Origin: an uncultured Prevotellaceae bacterium
Lineage (GTDB): Bacteria; Bacteroidota; Bacteroidia; Bacteroidales; Muribaculaceae
Reading direction: 5' to 3'
Assembly: GCA_900316835.1 (NCBI GenBank)
Contig: ONEL01000006.1
Span: 1-64,000 of the forward strand
Length of the DNA stretch: 64,000 bases
Shown: piece after piece, positions 27,090 through 35,131 of the stretch
How the letters are laid out: every line of letters starts with the position of its first letter
Numbering within the stretch: the stretch's first letter is position 1
Translations under genes and position numbers: made by a program
The notes under the pieces: generated by a model
The model's input: only the letters and a program-made list of their open reading frames with translations
Databases searched by the model: none
What the model was told of the DNA's origin: nothing

Positions 27090-28346
27090 TTAGTCAAGTG
27101 CATTAAGTTTGCGTGTCTTTTCCACATCAAGGGCTTGGGCAATGATAGAGATGGGGTTCTCGACTGTCACGCCAGTCGACATCTCGATTTGCCACTTGCA
27201 GGTCTCGCAGTCGGTGGCAACGCAATCGGGTGCCACCTCCTTAATTTGGTCAAAGAGCCCTTTGCCAATGGCTTGTGAGCGCTCATAGTTTTCACGTTTG
27301 AAGCCATAGGTGCCACTTATTCCACAGCATTGCGAGTCGAGCATCACAAGTTCCACGCCAGGTATCATGCTTAGCATGCGAGTGCTATAGGGCACCCAGC
27401 CCATGCGTTCGATGTGGCAAGCGCTGTGGTAGGCCACTCGCTTGTGGAAATCGTCGCTGAAAGCAAGTTTTATTTCTCCCCTCTCAATGAGCTGGAATAA
27501 AAATCGTGTGGCAAGGCTGATGTTGTCGCGCACGTCGTGATTGTCGATGTCCAGCAGGTGGGCATACTCGTCGCGCATGGTGAAAGTGCATGTGGAACTG
27601 GTGGTGAGCACTTGGTGCCCTTGAGCAATGGCTTTGCGCATCGATGCCATGTTCACCTCACCCTGGCGGCGCGCTTGCTTGGGCATGCCGTTAGCGATAA
27701 GAGCCACACCGCAGCATTTTTCTTTCTCAAGCAGGTGCACACCATATCCCACGGCATTCATTATTTTTACAAAGTCCTTGCCTAGTTGGGGATAGTTATA
27801 GTTTACATAGCATCCGTGGAAGTAACTCACGTGCTTGCTGTAGTTTTCTTGAGTTGCAGCCACTTCTTTCTTGAACCATGATTCAAACTTGCGACTGCTG
27901 TAGTCGGGGAAAGTGCGGTGCTTGTCGATAGCCATCACGCCGTGAAGCACAGCCTTGACGGGCTTGAGCTTGAGCACAGGATTGGCGATTGAGGCAAAGG
28001 GTGATGCCATTGTGCCTACGAAGTCGGTGTTGGCAAGCATCATGTCGCGCAGTTTAGGGCGGTGGCTATTGTATTTGATGCGTGCCGCCTGAATGATGTC
28101 GCCAATGTTTACGCCACTAGGACACGCCACCTCACATCGCTTGCAGTTAAGGCACATCTTTAATGCCTCGTCAAAGAACTCCTTGTTTTTCAAGCGATAT
28201 CGTTCGGCATCAGGACCTGCCTGCTTGGGGCCGGGATAAGCTGGTGACACTGCCGATACCGGGCAATACACCGTGCAGATGGAGCATTTCAAGCACTGCT
28301 CAAAGTTGTTGATGCTCACGTTTTTAGTCTGTGTTTCAGTTGCCAT
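27090..28346 (-). CDS. glpC: Anaerobic glycerol-3-phosphate dehydrogenase subunit C
   Basis: The iron-sulfur membrane anchor of the GlpABC dehydrogenase, passing electrons to menaquinone. The 418 residues hold two ferredoxin-type clusters, CLKCSICTVYCP near 18-29 and CLNCKRCEVACP near 64-75. Two CCG domains follow, each with a characteristic CCG (CCGVAL and CCGISG). Length matches the family. It follows glpB by 17 bp. Confidence 0.93.
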   Translation of the reverse strand: MATETQTKNVSINNFEQCLKCSICTVYCPVSAVSPAYPGPKQAGPDAERYRLKNKEFFDEALKMCLNCKRCEVACPSGVNIGDIIQAARIKYNSHRPKLRDMMLANTDFVGTMASPFASIANPVLKLKPVKAVLHGVMAIDKHRTFPDYSSRKFESWFKKEVAATQENYSKHVSYFHGCYVNYNYPQLGKDFVKIMNAVGYGVHLLEKEKCCGVALIANGMPKQARRQGEVNMASMRKAIAQGHQVLTTSSTCTFTMRDEYAHLLDIDNHDVRDNISLATRFLFQLIERGEIKLAFSDDFHKRVAYHSACHIERMGWVPYSTRMLSMIPGVELVMLDSQCCGISGTYGFKRENYERSQAIGKGLFDQIKEVAPDCVATDCETCKWQIEMSTGVTVENPISIIAQALDVEKTRKLNALD

Positions 28347-28363
28347 AGTTCGTCAGTGTGGTT

Positions 28364-29608
28364 TTATTTCAAAATGTTGTTTACTGCCTGTAGTGCTGTG
28401 AGCATGTCTACGCCAGCAGCGTCAAGACTCTTGATGCTATTGTGACCACTCAAGATAGCTCCTGTAGCATAAAGATTTGTGATTATTTCACCGTTTTTCA
28501 TGCATCGCAGTTGGTCGTCGGTCTTGACACCTATTTCCATGTAGGGCTGATTGCTGTTAATGTCGACTACTGCCCAGCTCTTGCGGTTAAGGGAGTGGTC
28601 CTCTACATCAACACCAAGGGCAGGTTCGTACACGTGGTTGTAGTCGGCAACAAGTCCGCGGCTCATAAAGGAGCCGGTGGCGAGAATAAAGTGTGAAGCT
28701 TCAAGTGTTGTGTCATCGAGCTTGGCGGTGCGCACTCCCTTGAGTGTGTTGCCGTCGAAAATTCCTTCCACCACTTGGTCGCCGGTGAAGAAGGTTCCAC
28801 CTAGCGCTGTGAAACGCTTGCGGAGCAATGTTTGCATCCTTACACCTGTTACCGATGGCGGTAGTGTTGCGACATAACCGGCTGGACAACTAATGAGCTT
28901 GAGCAACTTGTCGCTTGTGGCGCTTGAATCAATGCCGAGTACTGCGGGCAGTAGTACCATGTCGTAGTTGTTGCCTGTGGCATTGTTTATAGCCGTGGCA
29001 ACCTCTTCCACTAAGCCGTTGCGCTCAATGGTCTTGGCAATGTTTGTTGAGCGCATCTCGGAGGGACTCTTGCGCAGCTGCTCCAGTGCTGGAACGGTAA
29101 TAGGTTTTACTTCCACTTCCACTCCCTTGGCACGCAGACCAGCCGCAAGGAATTTGGTGGGAAAATCTAGATAGTTGATTATGTTGACTAGTGCCACTCG
29201 CTTCCATGGCATTGCTTGAGATGATGGAACTGTTGCCATGCCATCGACGCTGAGCCAGGTGGGCTTGATGGCGCCAATGGGGGTGATGCGCCAGTGGTTA
29301 GCGCTAGCGTTGCCAGTGGTGGTAATGCCAGCCTCGCTAAGCAGTTGCTTGGCATTAAGGGCTTTAGCTTCGATTTCGTTCACTTTCTTGTAGGGGTGGC
29401 TATCGCTAACTGTGGCTATAGCTTCAAGCGGACTTTCCACTGCGTTGCCATTGCTGTCGCATCCCAGCAGGTCGAGCGACCCACCGCTAAAGTGTAGAGT
29501 GCTTTGCCCGGCGCTAATCACAGCCACGTCATGGCCCGCCTGTGCCAGTGATATGGCGGCAGTGAGGCCACTCAAGCCTCCACCTATTATTATATCATCA
29601 AATTTCAT
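28364..29608 (-). CDS. glpB: Anaerobic glycerol-3-phosphate dehydrogenase subunit B
   Basis: The flavin-containing subunit B of the anaerobic glycerol-3-phosphate dehydrogenase. The ATG at 29608 is chosen because it starts MKFDDIIIGGGLSGLTAA, the dinucleotide-binding fold; an upstream in-frame ATG would add 12 residues inside glpA. Its start overlaps the glpA stop by 11 bp, so translation is coupled. At 414 residues the length is normal. It functions as a heterotrimer with GlpA and GlpC. Confidence 0.92.
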   Translation of the reverse strand: MKFDDIIIGGGLSGLTAAISLAQAGHDVAVISAGQSTLHFSGGSLDLLGCDSNGNAVESPLEAIATVSDSHPYKKVNEIEAKALNAKQLLSEAGITTTGNASANHWRITPIGAIKPTWLSVDGMATVPSSQAMPWKRVALVNIINYLDFPTKFLAAGLRAKGVEVEVKPITVPALEQLRKSPSEMRSTNIAKTIERNGLVEEVATAINNATGNNYDMVLLPAVLGIDSSATSDKLLKLISCPAGYVATLPPSVTGVRMQTLLRKRFTALGGTFFTGDQVVEGIFDGNTLKGVRTAKLDDTTLEASHFILATGSFMSRGLVADYNHVYEPALGVDVEDHSLNRKSWAVVDINSNQPYMEIGVKTDDQLRCMKNGEIITNLYATGAILSGHNSIKSLDAAGVDMLTALQAVNNILK

Positions 29609-31229
29609 AGTATTCCATCCTCCTTTCGTTGGCAAGTGTGTCAATGCCCAGCAAGCCTTGATAGATGGTTGCTGTGAGTTGTGCCTCGGCTAGATTGTCG
29701 CCCCATGCCACAGGTTGCATGCCTTTCCAGCGCTCATTCATGAAACCTTGCAGGTCATTGATTGCGCTCTGGGCTCTGTTTTCATTGTCGCACATCACTC
29801 CAGCGGCACGGCAAGCGCACAACTCTCCCTGGCATGTTCCCATGCCCACACGAGTGCGTCGGCGCAGGTTCACAAGGTTGTGCACGTGAAGCTGCTCAAC
29901 GGCATATCTCACTTCGCCCACGCTCACACCTTCGCATTCGCACACTAGTGCGTCGCTCGTTGCGTCGCCGTGTTCAATGCTGTCGTCAAGGGTGCCGTGA
30001 CGGCCTTGGCTGGCCTTGTGGGCAAAACTAAATGTGCTGTGCTTCTTGGCTTTTGGCTCGCTTCCTGGTAGGGGAGTAGTGGCTGTAGTGCATGCTTTGT
30101 TAACTCCCAGCTTTTGACAAGCCAGGTTGGTGGCATTTTCGGCCATGAGGCGGTAAGTCATCATTTTTCCACCAGTGATGGTGATAAATCCCTTCAAGCC
30201 ATCGCGCTTCTCGTGATCGAGAAGCACAATGCCGCGGCTAATGCTGCGTCCGGTGGGGTCGTCATCGCTAGCTACTAGCGGACGCACACCGGCATAAGCT
30301 CTCAAAATGCGTGTGGTGCCTAACGATGGTGCGAGCTTCATGCCCTCATTGAGCAAGAGTTCCACCTCCTCGGGGGTGACGCGCATGTCGTCGCAAGTGT
30401 CGATGGGGACACGGTCGCTTGTTGTGCCTATCACGCACACAGCATCATCGGGGACCAGAATATCGGCATTTGCCGGCTTGCGACAGCGGTTAATAACCAT
30501 GTTGTTGACACGATGACCGAAGATTAGCAGCGAGCCCTTGGCGGGAAACATATTGATTTTGATATTAGCCTTTTGAGCCACTAGCATGCCCCAAATACCG
30601 GCAGCGTTGATGGTAACGCTGGCATAGGCGTTGAGCACCTCGCCGTTGTGATGGTTTAGTAGCTTGACACCCACTACGCGGTCTTGCTCAATAATGAGAT
30701 CGATAACCTCATGATAAACGAGAGTTTTAGCGCCATGTAGCTGTGCGTCGAGGACGTTAGCCATGGTGAGACGGAATGGGTCGATCGACGCGTCGGGTAC
30801 TCTCACGGCACCTGTTAACTCAGGATTGACTGCAGGTTCCATGACTTTTGCCAACTCAGGGTCGATTATCTCGGCGCGGATACCTGCCTCATTGCATTTT
30901 TGAACAAACAGCGATTGGAAGCTTAAGTCATCTTCGGGTAGGGTGATAAACAGTCCATCGGTTTCCTCCACGCAGTGACGGGCTATCTTGCGCAAGATCA
31001 TGTTCTCGCTTATGCACTCGGTAGCACTCTCATGGTCGGTAACGGCATATCGCGCACCACTATGTAGCAGTCCATGATTGCGTCCCGTGGCTCCTGTAGA
31101 GATGTCATGACGCTCAACAAGAAGCACGTTAAGCCCTCTCAGAGCACAGTCGCGAGCTGTTCCTGCTCCTGTAATGCCCCCGCCTATTACAATCACGTCG
31201 TAATGATGATTGTTGTCTTCGGTCTTCAT
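29598..31229 (-). CDS. glpA: Anaerobic glycerol-3-phosphate dehydrogenase subunit A
   Basis: Oxidises sn-glycerol-3-phosphate to dihydroxyacetone phosphate using FAD. The 543 residues start with a Rossmann motif (VIVIGGGITGAG, about 13-24) and continue with GATGRNHGLLHSGARY, typical of the family. The C-terminal part has a BFD-like [2Fe-2S] domain with CECEGVS and CQGELCACR. First gene of glpABC-glpT-glpQ-porin, read away from glpR. Confidence 0.94.
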   Translation of the reverse strand: MKTEDNNHHYDVIVIGGGITGAGTARDCALRGLNVLLVERHDISTGATGRNHGLLHSGARYAVTDHESATECISENMILRKIARHCVEETDGLFITLPEDDLSFQSLFVQKCNEAGIRAEIIDPELAKVMEPAVNPELTGAVRVPDASIDPFRLTMANVLDAQLHGAKTLVYHEVIDLIIEQDRVVGVKLLNHHNGEVLNAYASVTINAAGIWGMLVAQKANIKINMFPAKGSLLIFGHRVNNMVINRCRKPANADILVPDDAVCVIGTTSDRVPIDTCDDMRVTPEEVELLLNEGMKLAPSLGTTRILRAYAGVRPLVASDDDPTGRSISRGIVLLDHEKRDGLKGFITITGGKMMTYRLMAENATNLACQKLGVNKACTTATTPLPGSEPKAKKHSTFSFAHKASQGRHGTLDDSIEHGDATSDALVCECEGVSVGEVRYAVEQLHVHNLVNLRRRTRVGMGTCQGELCACRAAGVMCDNENRAQSAINDLQGFMNERWKGMQPVAWGDNLAEAQLTATIYQGLLGIDTLANERRMEYYEI

Positions 31230-31410
31230 TAAATTATGAATTTTTAAAATTTATCAAGTGCTATAAGTCTGGGACCTCAACACTTGCAGTTTGGTTTTCG
31301 CTTAATGGTGTGTTGTAAAAAGTGCTTTTGACAAAATTAGACTTACGATTAGATACAAATATTGTGTGGTATATGTTTCTAAATGCAACTAATTTGGTTT
31401 TATTTCGCAA

Positions 31411-31442
31411 CAAAATTAAACGCAATATTTTTAAAAACAAAA
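31411..31442 (-). promoter_or_regulatory. Promoter of the glpABC operon
   Basis: On the minus strand, -33 TTTTG (complement of 31438-31442) and -7 TAATTTTG (complement of 31411-31418), with a 19-bp spacer. This gives a leader of roughly 170 nt before glpA. Confidence 0.6.
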
Positions 31443-31583
31443 TTATTTTACAATTTTTTTTCAATAAAAGATAAGTTTTCTTGAATAATAATAAAATTTG
31501 TGCTTCCGGTCTATAAATATGCACATATAATAGTGGGTTGTTTTATCTAAAATTATTTGTTTTTATAAAAAATAGCTAAAAAA

Positions 31584-31615
31584 TTTGTTTCTAAAAGAAT
31601 AAAAAATTACTTTTG
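31584..31615 (+). promoter_or_regulatory. Promoter of glpR
   Basis: -33 TTTG (31584-31587), 20-bp spacer, -7 TACTTTTG (31608-31615). The leader is about 50 nt. Confidence 0.65.
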
Positions 31616-31673
31616 CAACGAAAGTTATGATAGTCACAAAAGGAAAACGAAACGTAAATTAAATTTTTGCATC

Positions 31674-32438
31674 ATGCTTAAGAAAAAAAGGCAGGCACAC
31701 ATCATGGAAGTGCTAATCAAGGAAGAGGCGATGTCTGTGAGCGAGCTCGCAGAATTACTTGATGTGTCGTCGGTGACAATTAGGAAAGACCTTAACGAGC
31801 TTGAGCAAGCTGGCAAGCTCTATCGCAGTCATGGCAAGGCAAGAATAATTAATCCCTTCACACTTAACCGCTCGGTGAGCGAGAAAGAGAAAATGGCGCC
31901 TGAGCAAAAGGATGCTATAGGGCGTGAGGCTGCCAAGCTCATTGACCGTGACGACTCCATCATCATTGCCTCGGGTACCACCGTTCATGCACTGGCGCGT
32001 AACATTAAACCCATTCACCGCCTCACTGTGGTAACGGCATCGTTGCAGGTGAGCGTGATACTCTCGCAGGATGAGAGCAACGACATCATTCAACTGGGGG
32101 GAATGCTACGCCACAGCAGTCTCTCGGTAGTGGGGCAGTATAGCAAGTCGATTCTTGAGAACTGCTCTTTTTCTAAACTTTTCATTGGTGTTGATGGTAT
32201 CGATTTTAACTATGGCTTCACTACTACTGACATGCGGGAGGCCGAGCTTAACCAGCAGATGATGCGCGCTGCTCAAAAGGTGATAGTGCTGGCCGATTCT
32301 ACCAAGTTTGGTCGCCGTGGTTTTGCCAAGATAGGTAATATTGAGGATATTGACATGATTATCACCGACTCAGGCATCAATCCCAATGTCGTGAAACAGA
32401 TTAAGGAGCACGGCATCGAAGTAATTGTCGCGCACTGA
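31674..32438 (+). CDS. glpR: DeoR-family regulator of the glycerol-3-phosphate genes
   Basis: A 254-residue DeoR-type repressor. The N-terminal winged HTH covers about residues 5-57 with MSVSELAELLDVSSVTIRKD. The C-terminal effector domain has IIIASGTTVHALARNI, the sugar-phosphate loop, and the family ending VIVLADSTKFGRRGFAKI. It is divergent from glpABC and so very likely responds to glycerol-3-phosphate and represses that operon; the target assignment is inferred from position. Confidence 0.85.
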   Translation: MLKKKRQAHIMEVLIKEEAMSVSELAELLDVSSVTIRKDLNELEQAGKLYRSHGKARIINPFTLNRSVSEKEKMAPEQKDAIGREAAKLIDRDDSIIIASGTTVHALARNIKPIHRLTVVTASLQVSVILSQDESNDIIQLGGMLRHSSLSVVGQYSKSILENCSFSKLFIGVDGIDFNYGFTTTDMREAELNQQMMRAAQKVIVLADSTKFGRRGFAKIGNIEDIDMIITDSGINPNVVKQIKEHGIEVIVAH

Positions 32439-32452
32439 CATGTTTAAAAACG

Positions 32453-32487
32453 AAACTGAAAACTGAGAACTGAAAACTGACAACTAA
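32453..32487. repeat. Short ACTGAAA-type repeat
   Basis: Four loosely periodic copies of ACTGAAA/ACTGAGA/ACTGACA between glpR and the acyltransferase promoter. Similar words occur inverted at 58998-59030 and around 51331-51360. Confidence 0.6.
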
Positions 32488-32499
32488 AATTGTGATTTT

Positions 32500-32530
32500 T
32501 TTGCTATCTTGAGTTTTTTATGTAACTTTG
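32500..32530 (+). promoter_or_regulatory. Promoter of the acyltransferase gene
   Basis: -33 TTTG (32500-32503), 19-bp spacer, -7 TAACTTTG (32523-32530). Its position excludes the TTG at 32528 as a start codon. Confidence 0.7.
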
Positions 32531-32596
32531 AAACGTGATTTTATGTTTCAAGACTATTGTTACACCCCAAGCAAAAATACTTTTACTTTTAAAATT

Positions 32597-33790
32597 ATGG
32601 AAAACGAGAATATTTTAATACCTAGCGAGTATGCCGACATTTGCCCCATTCAGGATAAGGACTTCCACAACGAGATGTCGATGCTCGTTAGTGAGCCAAT
32701 GTTCAAGCAGATTGTGCAACTGGTGATGCCCGAGTATAATTACACTCAACTCAAGATGTTGTTGCTGAGCCTTAACTCAAAATATGACTTGCAGACTAAG
32801 TTTATGAAGCCATTTGTTGATGGGCTACTTGCTAAGACCTCGAGCGGACTCACTGCCAGCGGTCTTGAGAACCTGGTGAAAGATGTACCCAACACGTTTA
32901 TCACTAATCATCGTGACATCGTGCTTGACTCGGCACTGCTCAGCTATCTGATGATTGAGAACGACATGGACTCGTGTGAGATAGCTATTGGTAACAACCT
33001 GCTCATCTACAACTGGATTACTAAACTCGTGAGACTCAACAAGTGCTTCATCGTTAAGCGTAACCTGGGGCGCTTGCAAACTATGGCGGCAGCCTTGCAA
33101 CTCTCAGGCTACATGCACTTTGTGCTCACACAGAAGAAAGGCTCAATATGGATTGCACAGCGTGAGGGACGTTGCAAGGATAGCAACGACCGCACCCAGG
33201 AGAGCCTGATCAAGATGCTCACCTATGGCAATCGTGAAGTGCCATTTGTCGAGAGCCTGAAGGAGCTAAACATCGCTCCCATCGCCTTGAGCTATGAGTA
33301 TGACCCCAATGACCGACTCAAGGCTCGCGAGTACCTGCTCAAGAGCAAGAACCCCAACTTCAAGAAAACTCAAGAAGATGACCTCATCAGCATGAAGACT
33401 GGCATCGCCGAGCAAAAGGGACACATTCACTACTCGTTTACACCATGCATTAACGATAAGCTCGATAAGATTCCCGCCGACCTCGACCGCCTGCTCACTG
33501 TGCAGCGCATCTGTAATATTATTGACCACCAAATTCATGCTAATTATAAGATTTTCAAGACTAACTACATGGCACACGACATGCTCTTTAACAACACTGA
33601 GTTTGCTGAGCATTACAGTAGTGAAGATGCGAAAATCTTTACCGACTATCTCAACTCGCAGCTTGACAAGATAACCGATATTCCTGTCACCGACAGCGAT
33701 CGCAACTACATGTTCAAGTACATGTTGCAGATGTATAGCAACCCATTGACTAATCAAATCGAGGCGATAGGGATAGAAAAAAGTAAGTAA
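32597..33790 (+). CDS. Phospholipid-type 1-acylglycerol-3-phosphate acyltransferase
   Basis: A 397-residue protein of a Bacteroidetes-conserved acyltransferase group related to PlsB/PlsC. The ATG at 32597 is chosen; ATG 32543 is possible and would add 18 residues. Motifs: ITNHRDIVLDSALL, in place of the family's H(x4)D block; IAIGNNLL; NKCFIVKRN; and IWIAQREGRCKDSNDRTQ, in place of the EGTRS block. It most likely acylates glycerol-3-phosphate or its lyso form on the inner face of the inner membrane, although no clear membrane segment is seen. It lies 17 bp before the metallophosphoesterase gene and is probably co-transcribed with it. Confidence 0.7.
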   Translation: MENENILIPSEYADICPIQDKDFHNEMSMLVSEPMFKQIVQLVMPEYNYTQLKMLLLSLNSKYDLQTKFMKPFVDGLLAKTSSGLTASGLENLVKDVPNTFITNHRDIVLDSALLSYLMIENDMDSCEIAIGNNLLIYNWITKLVRLNKCFIVKRNLGRLQTMAAALQLSGYMHFVLTQKKGSIWIAQREGRCKDSNDRTQESLIKMLTYGNREVPFVESLKELNIAPIALSYEYDPNDRLKAREYLLKSKNPNFKKTQEDDLISMKTGIAEQKGHIHYSFTPCINDKLDKIPADLDRLLTVQRICNIIDHQIHANYKIFKTNYMAHDMLFNNTEFAEHYSSEDAKIFTDYLNSQLDKITDIPVTDSDRNYMFKYMLQMYSNPLTNQIEAIGIEKSK

Positions 33791-33807
33791 CCCTTTTTGA
33801 TACTGCC

Positions 33808-35046
33808 ATGTCGCTAAAACTGCTACCACTCATCGCACTGGTCATTGTAAACCTGCTTCTTGACCAGTGGCTCTATCGTTACCTGCGTCGCAGCAAGCAC
33901 TTGCCACGGCTCAAGAGTGTAGCACATGGTGTGCTCTCAGTGCTGCTCATGGTGGTGATACTTGTAGCCGCGGCGATTCCTTATCGTGATTGCCCCAATG
34001 TGGAGTTTAGGCGTGCGATGTGGCTTCTCTACATCTACTATACATTCTATGTGCCACGATATGTAGCGGCTCTGGCGTGGCTTCCCACCCATCTCAAGCG
34101 CAGTGGTAAGCGCACTCGTCATGCGGGTCAAGTGGTGGCTACCTTGCTAGGCATTGCGGTGTTTGCATTCATGTGGTGGGGTGCTTTAGTTTCACCCTAT
34201 CAGGTGAAGGTGGAGCGTGTGAACATGGAGTTTGAAAACTTGCCGCCCGAGTTTGATGGCTATCGCATTGTTCAGTTTAGCGACACTCATTTGGGCAGCT
34301 ACTGTGATACCACACGATTTATCTCCACGTGTGTAGATACCATCAATTCTCTCAAGCCCGACATGATTTGCTTCACTGGTGACCTGGTCAACAGGCGCAC
34401 TGTTGAGGCCAAGTTATACAAGAAAGACTTGTCGCGCCTCCACGCCCCCGATGGAGTTATATCTATTCTGGGTAACCATGACGAGACTTCCTACTTTAAC
34501 TGGTCTTTTGTGTACCAGCGCCAACGCGACCTCAATCAATTTATTGACTTGCAGCGTAAAATGGGGTGGACCGTATTAAATAACGACCACATTATTTTGC
34601 GTCGCGACTCAAGCGAGGTGGCTGTGGTGGGAACAAGGTGCTATGGTGAGTGGCCTTCACCACGCAAGCATAACCTCGATGTGGCTTACCCCGACTATGA
34701 TAGCGGCAAGCGTTTTATTATTTTGTTGCAGCATGATCCCCGGCAGTGGAAACTCGATAAAGCTTACAAAGATAAAGAAATCGACTTTAGGGTTTGCGAC
34801 AAGGTAGATCTTATGCTCGCGGGACACACACATGCCATGCAGTGCATGTTCAATGTGTTTGGTTACAAAATATCACCTGCTGTGTTCCAAACCAAAGAGT
34901 GGGGAGGGCTATATAGCGAGGGTGACCACAAGCTCTACGTAAACATTGGCATTGGCATGGTAGGCATGCCAGCCCGCTTAGGTAGCGCTACCCCCGAGAT
35001 AACCCTTATAACCCTCCACACCAAGAAGAAAAAGAATAACCCCTAG
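33808..35046 (+). CDS. Membrane metallophosphoesterase
   Basis: A 412-residue calcineurin-like phosphoesterase of the YkuE type. Three or four membrane segments cover residues 1 to about 130. The catalytic domain follows with FSDTHLGS, FTGDLVN, ILGNHDE, LLQHDP and AGHTHAMQ, all five metal-binding blocks. The domain order places the active site outside the cytoplasm. Substrate unknown; related enzymes act on phospholipid-derived compounds such as UDP-diacylglucosamine or cyclic phosphates. The C-terminus is a Lys-rich tail. Confidence 0.8.
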   Translation: MSLKLLPLIALVIVNLLLDQWLYRYLRRSKHLPRLKSVAHGVLSVLLMVVILVAAAIPYRDCPNVEFRRAMWLLYIYYTFYVPRYVAALAWLPTHLKRSGKRTRHAGQVVATLLGIAVFAFMWWGALVSPYQVKVERVNMEFENLPPEFDGYRIVQFSDTHLGSYCDTTRFISTCVDTINSLKPDMICFTGDLVNRRTVEAKLYKKDLSRLHAPDGVISILGNHDETSYFNWSFVYQRQRDLNQFIDLQRKMGWTVLNNDHIILRRDSSEVAVVGTRCYGEWPSPRKHNLDVAYPDYDSGKRFIILLQHDPRQWKLDKAYKDKEIDFRVCDKVDLMLAGHTHAMQCMFNVFGYKISPAVFQTKEWGGLYSEGDHKLYVNIGIGMVGMPARLGSATPEITLITLHTKKKKNNP

Positions 35047-35117
35047 TAACTCCTAGCCATTCCTAGCCATTCCTAGTAATTCCTAGTAACTCCTAGTAAC
35101 TCCTAGTAACTCCTATC
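35043..35117. repeat. Tandem decamer repeat CTAGTAACTC
   Basis: Seven 10-bp units (CTAGTAACTC, CTAGCCATTC twice, CTAGTAATTC, CTAGTAACTC three times) and a partial eighth. It starts inside the stop codon region of the phosphoesterase gene and ends 14 bp before the tex ATG. Confidence 0.9.
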
Positions 35118-35131
35118 CCCCCAAAAAAAAC

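Larger units (their letters stand above)
31230..31673. other. Divergent glpA/glpR control region
   Basis: A 444-bp, very AT-rich gap holding the two divergent promoters described separately (minus-strand -7 at 31411-31418, plus-strand -7 at 31608-31615). GlpR operators are expected here, but no convincing long palindrome was found by eye. Nothing coding is supported. Confidence 0.6.

Noticed and set aside
31261..31524. Minus-strand frame between glpA and glpR
   Set aside because: It covers the glp promoters, is of biased AT composition and shows no protein-like pattern.
35043..35117. CRISPR-like array
   Set aside because: Units are 10 bp and contiguous with no spacers, and no cas gene is present.
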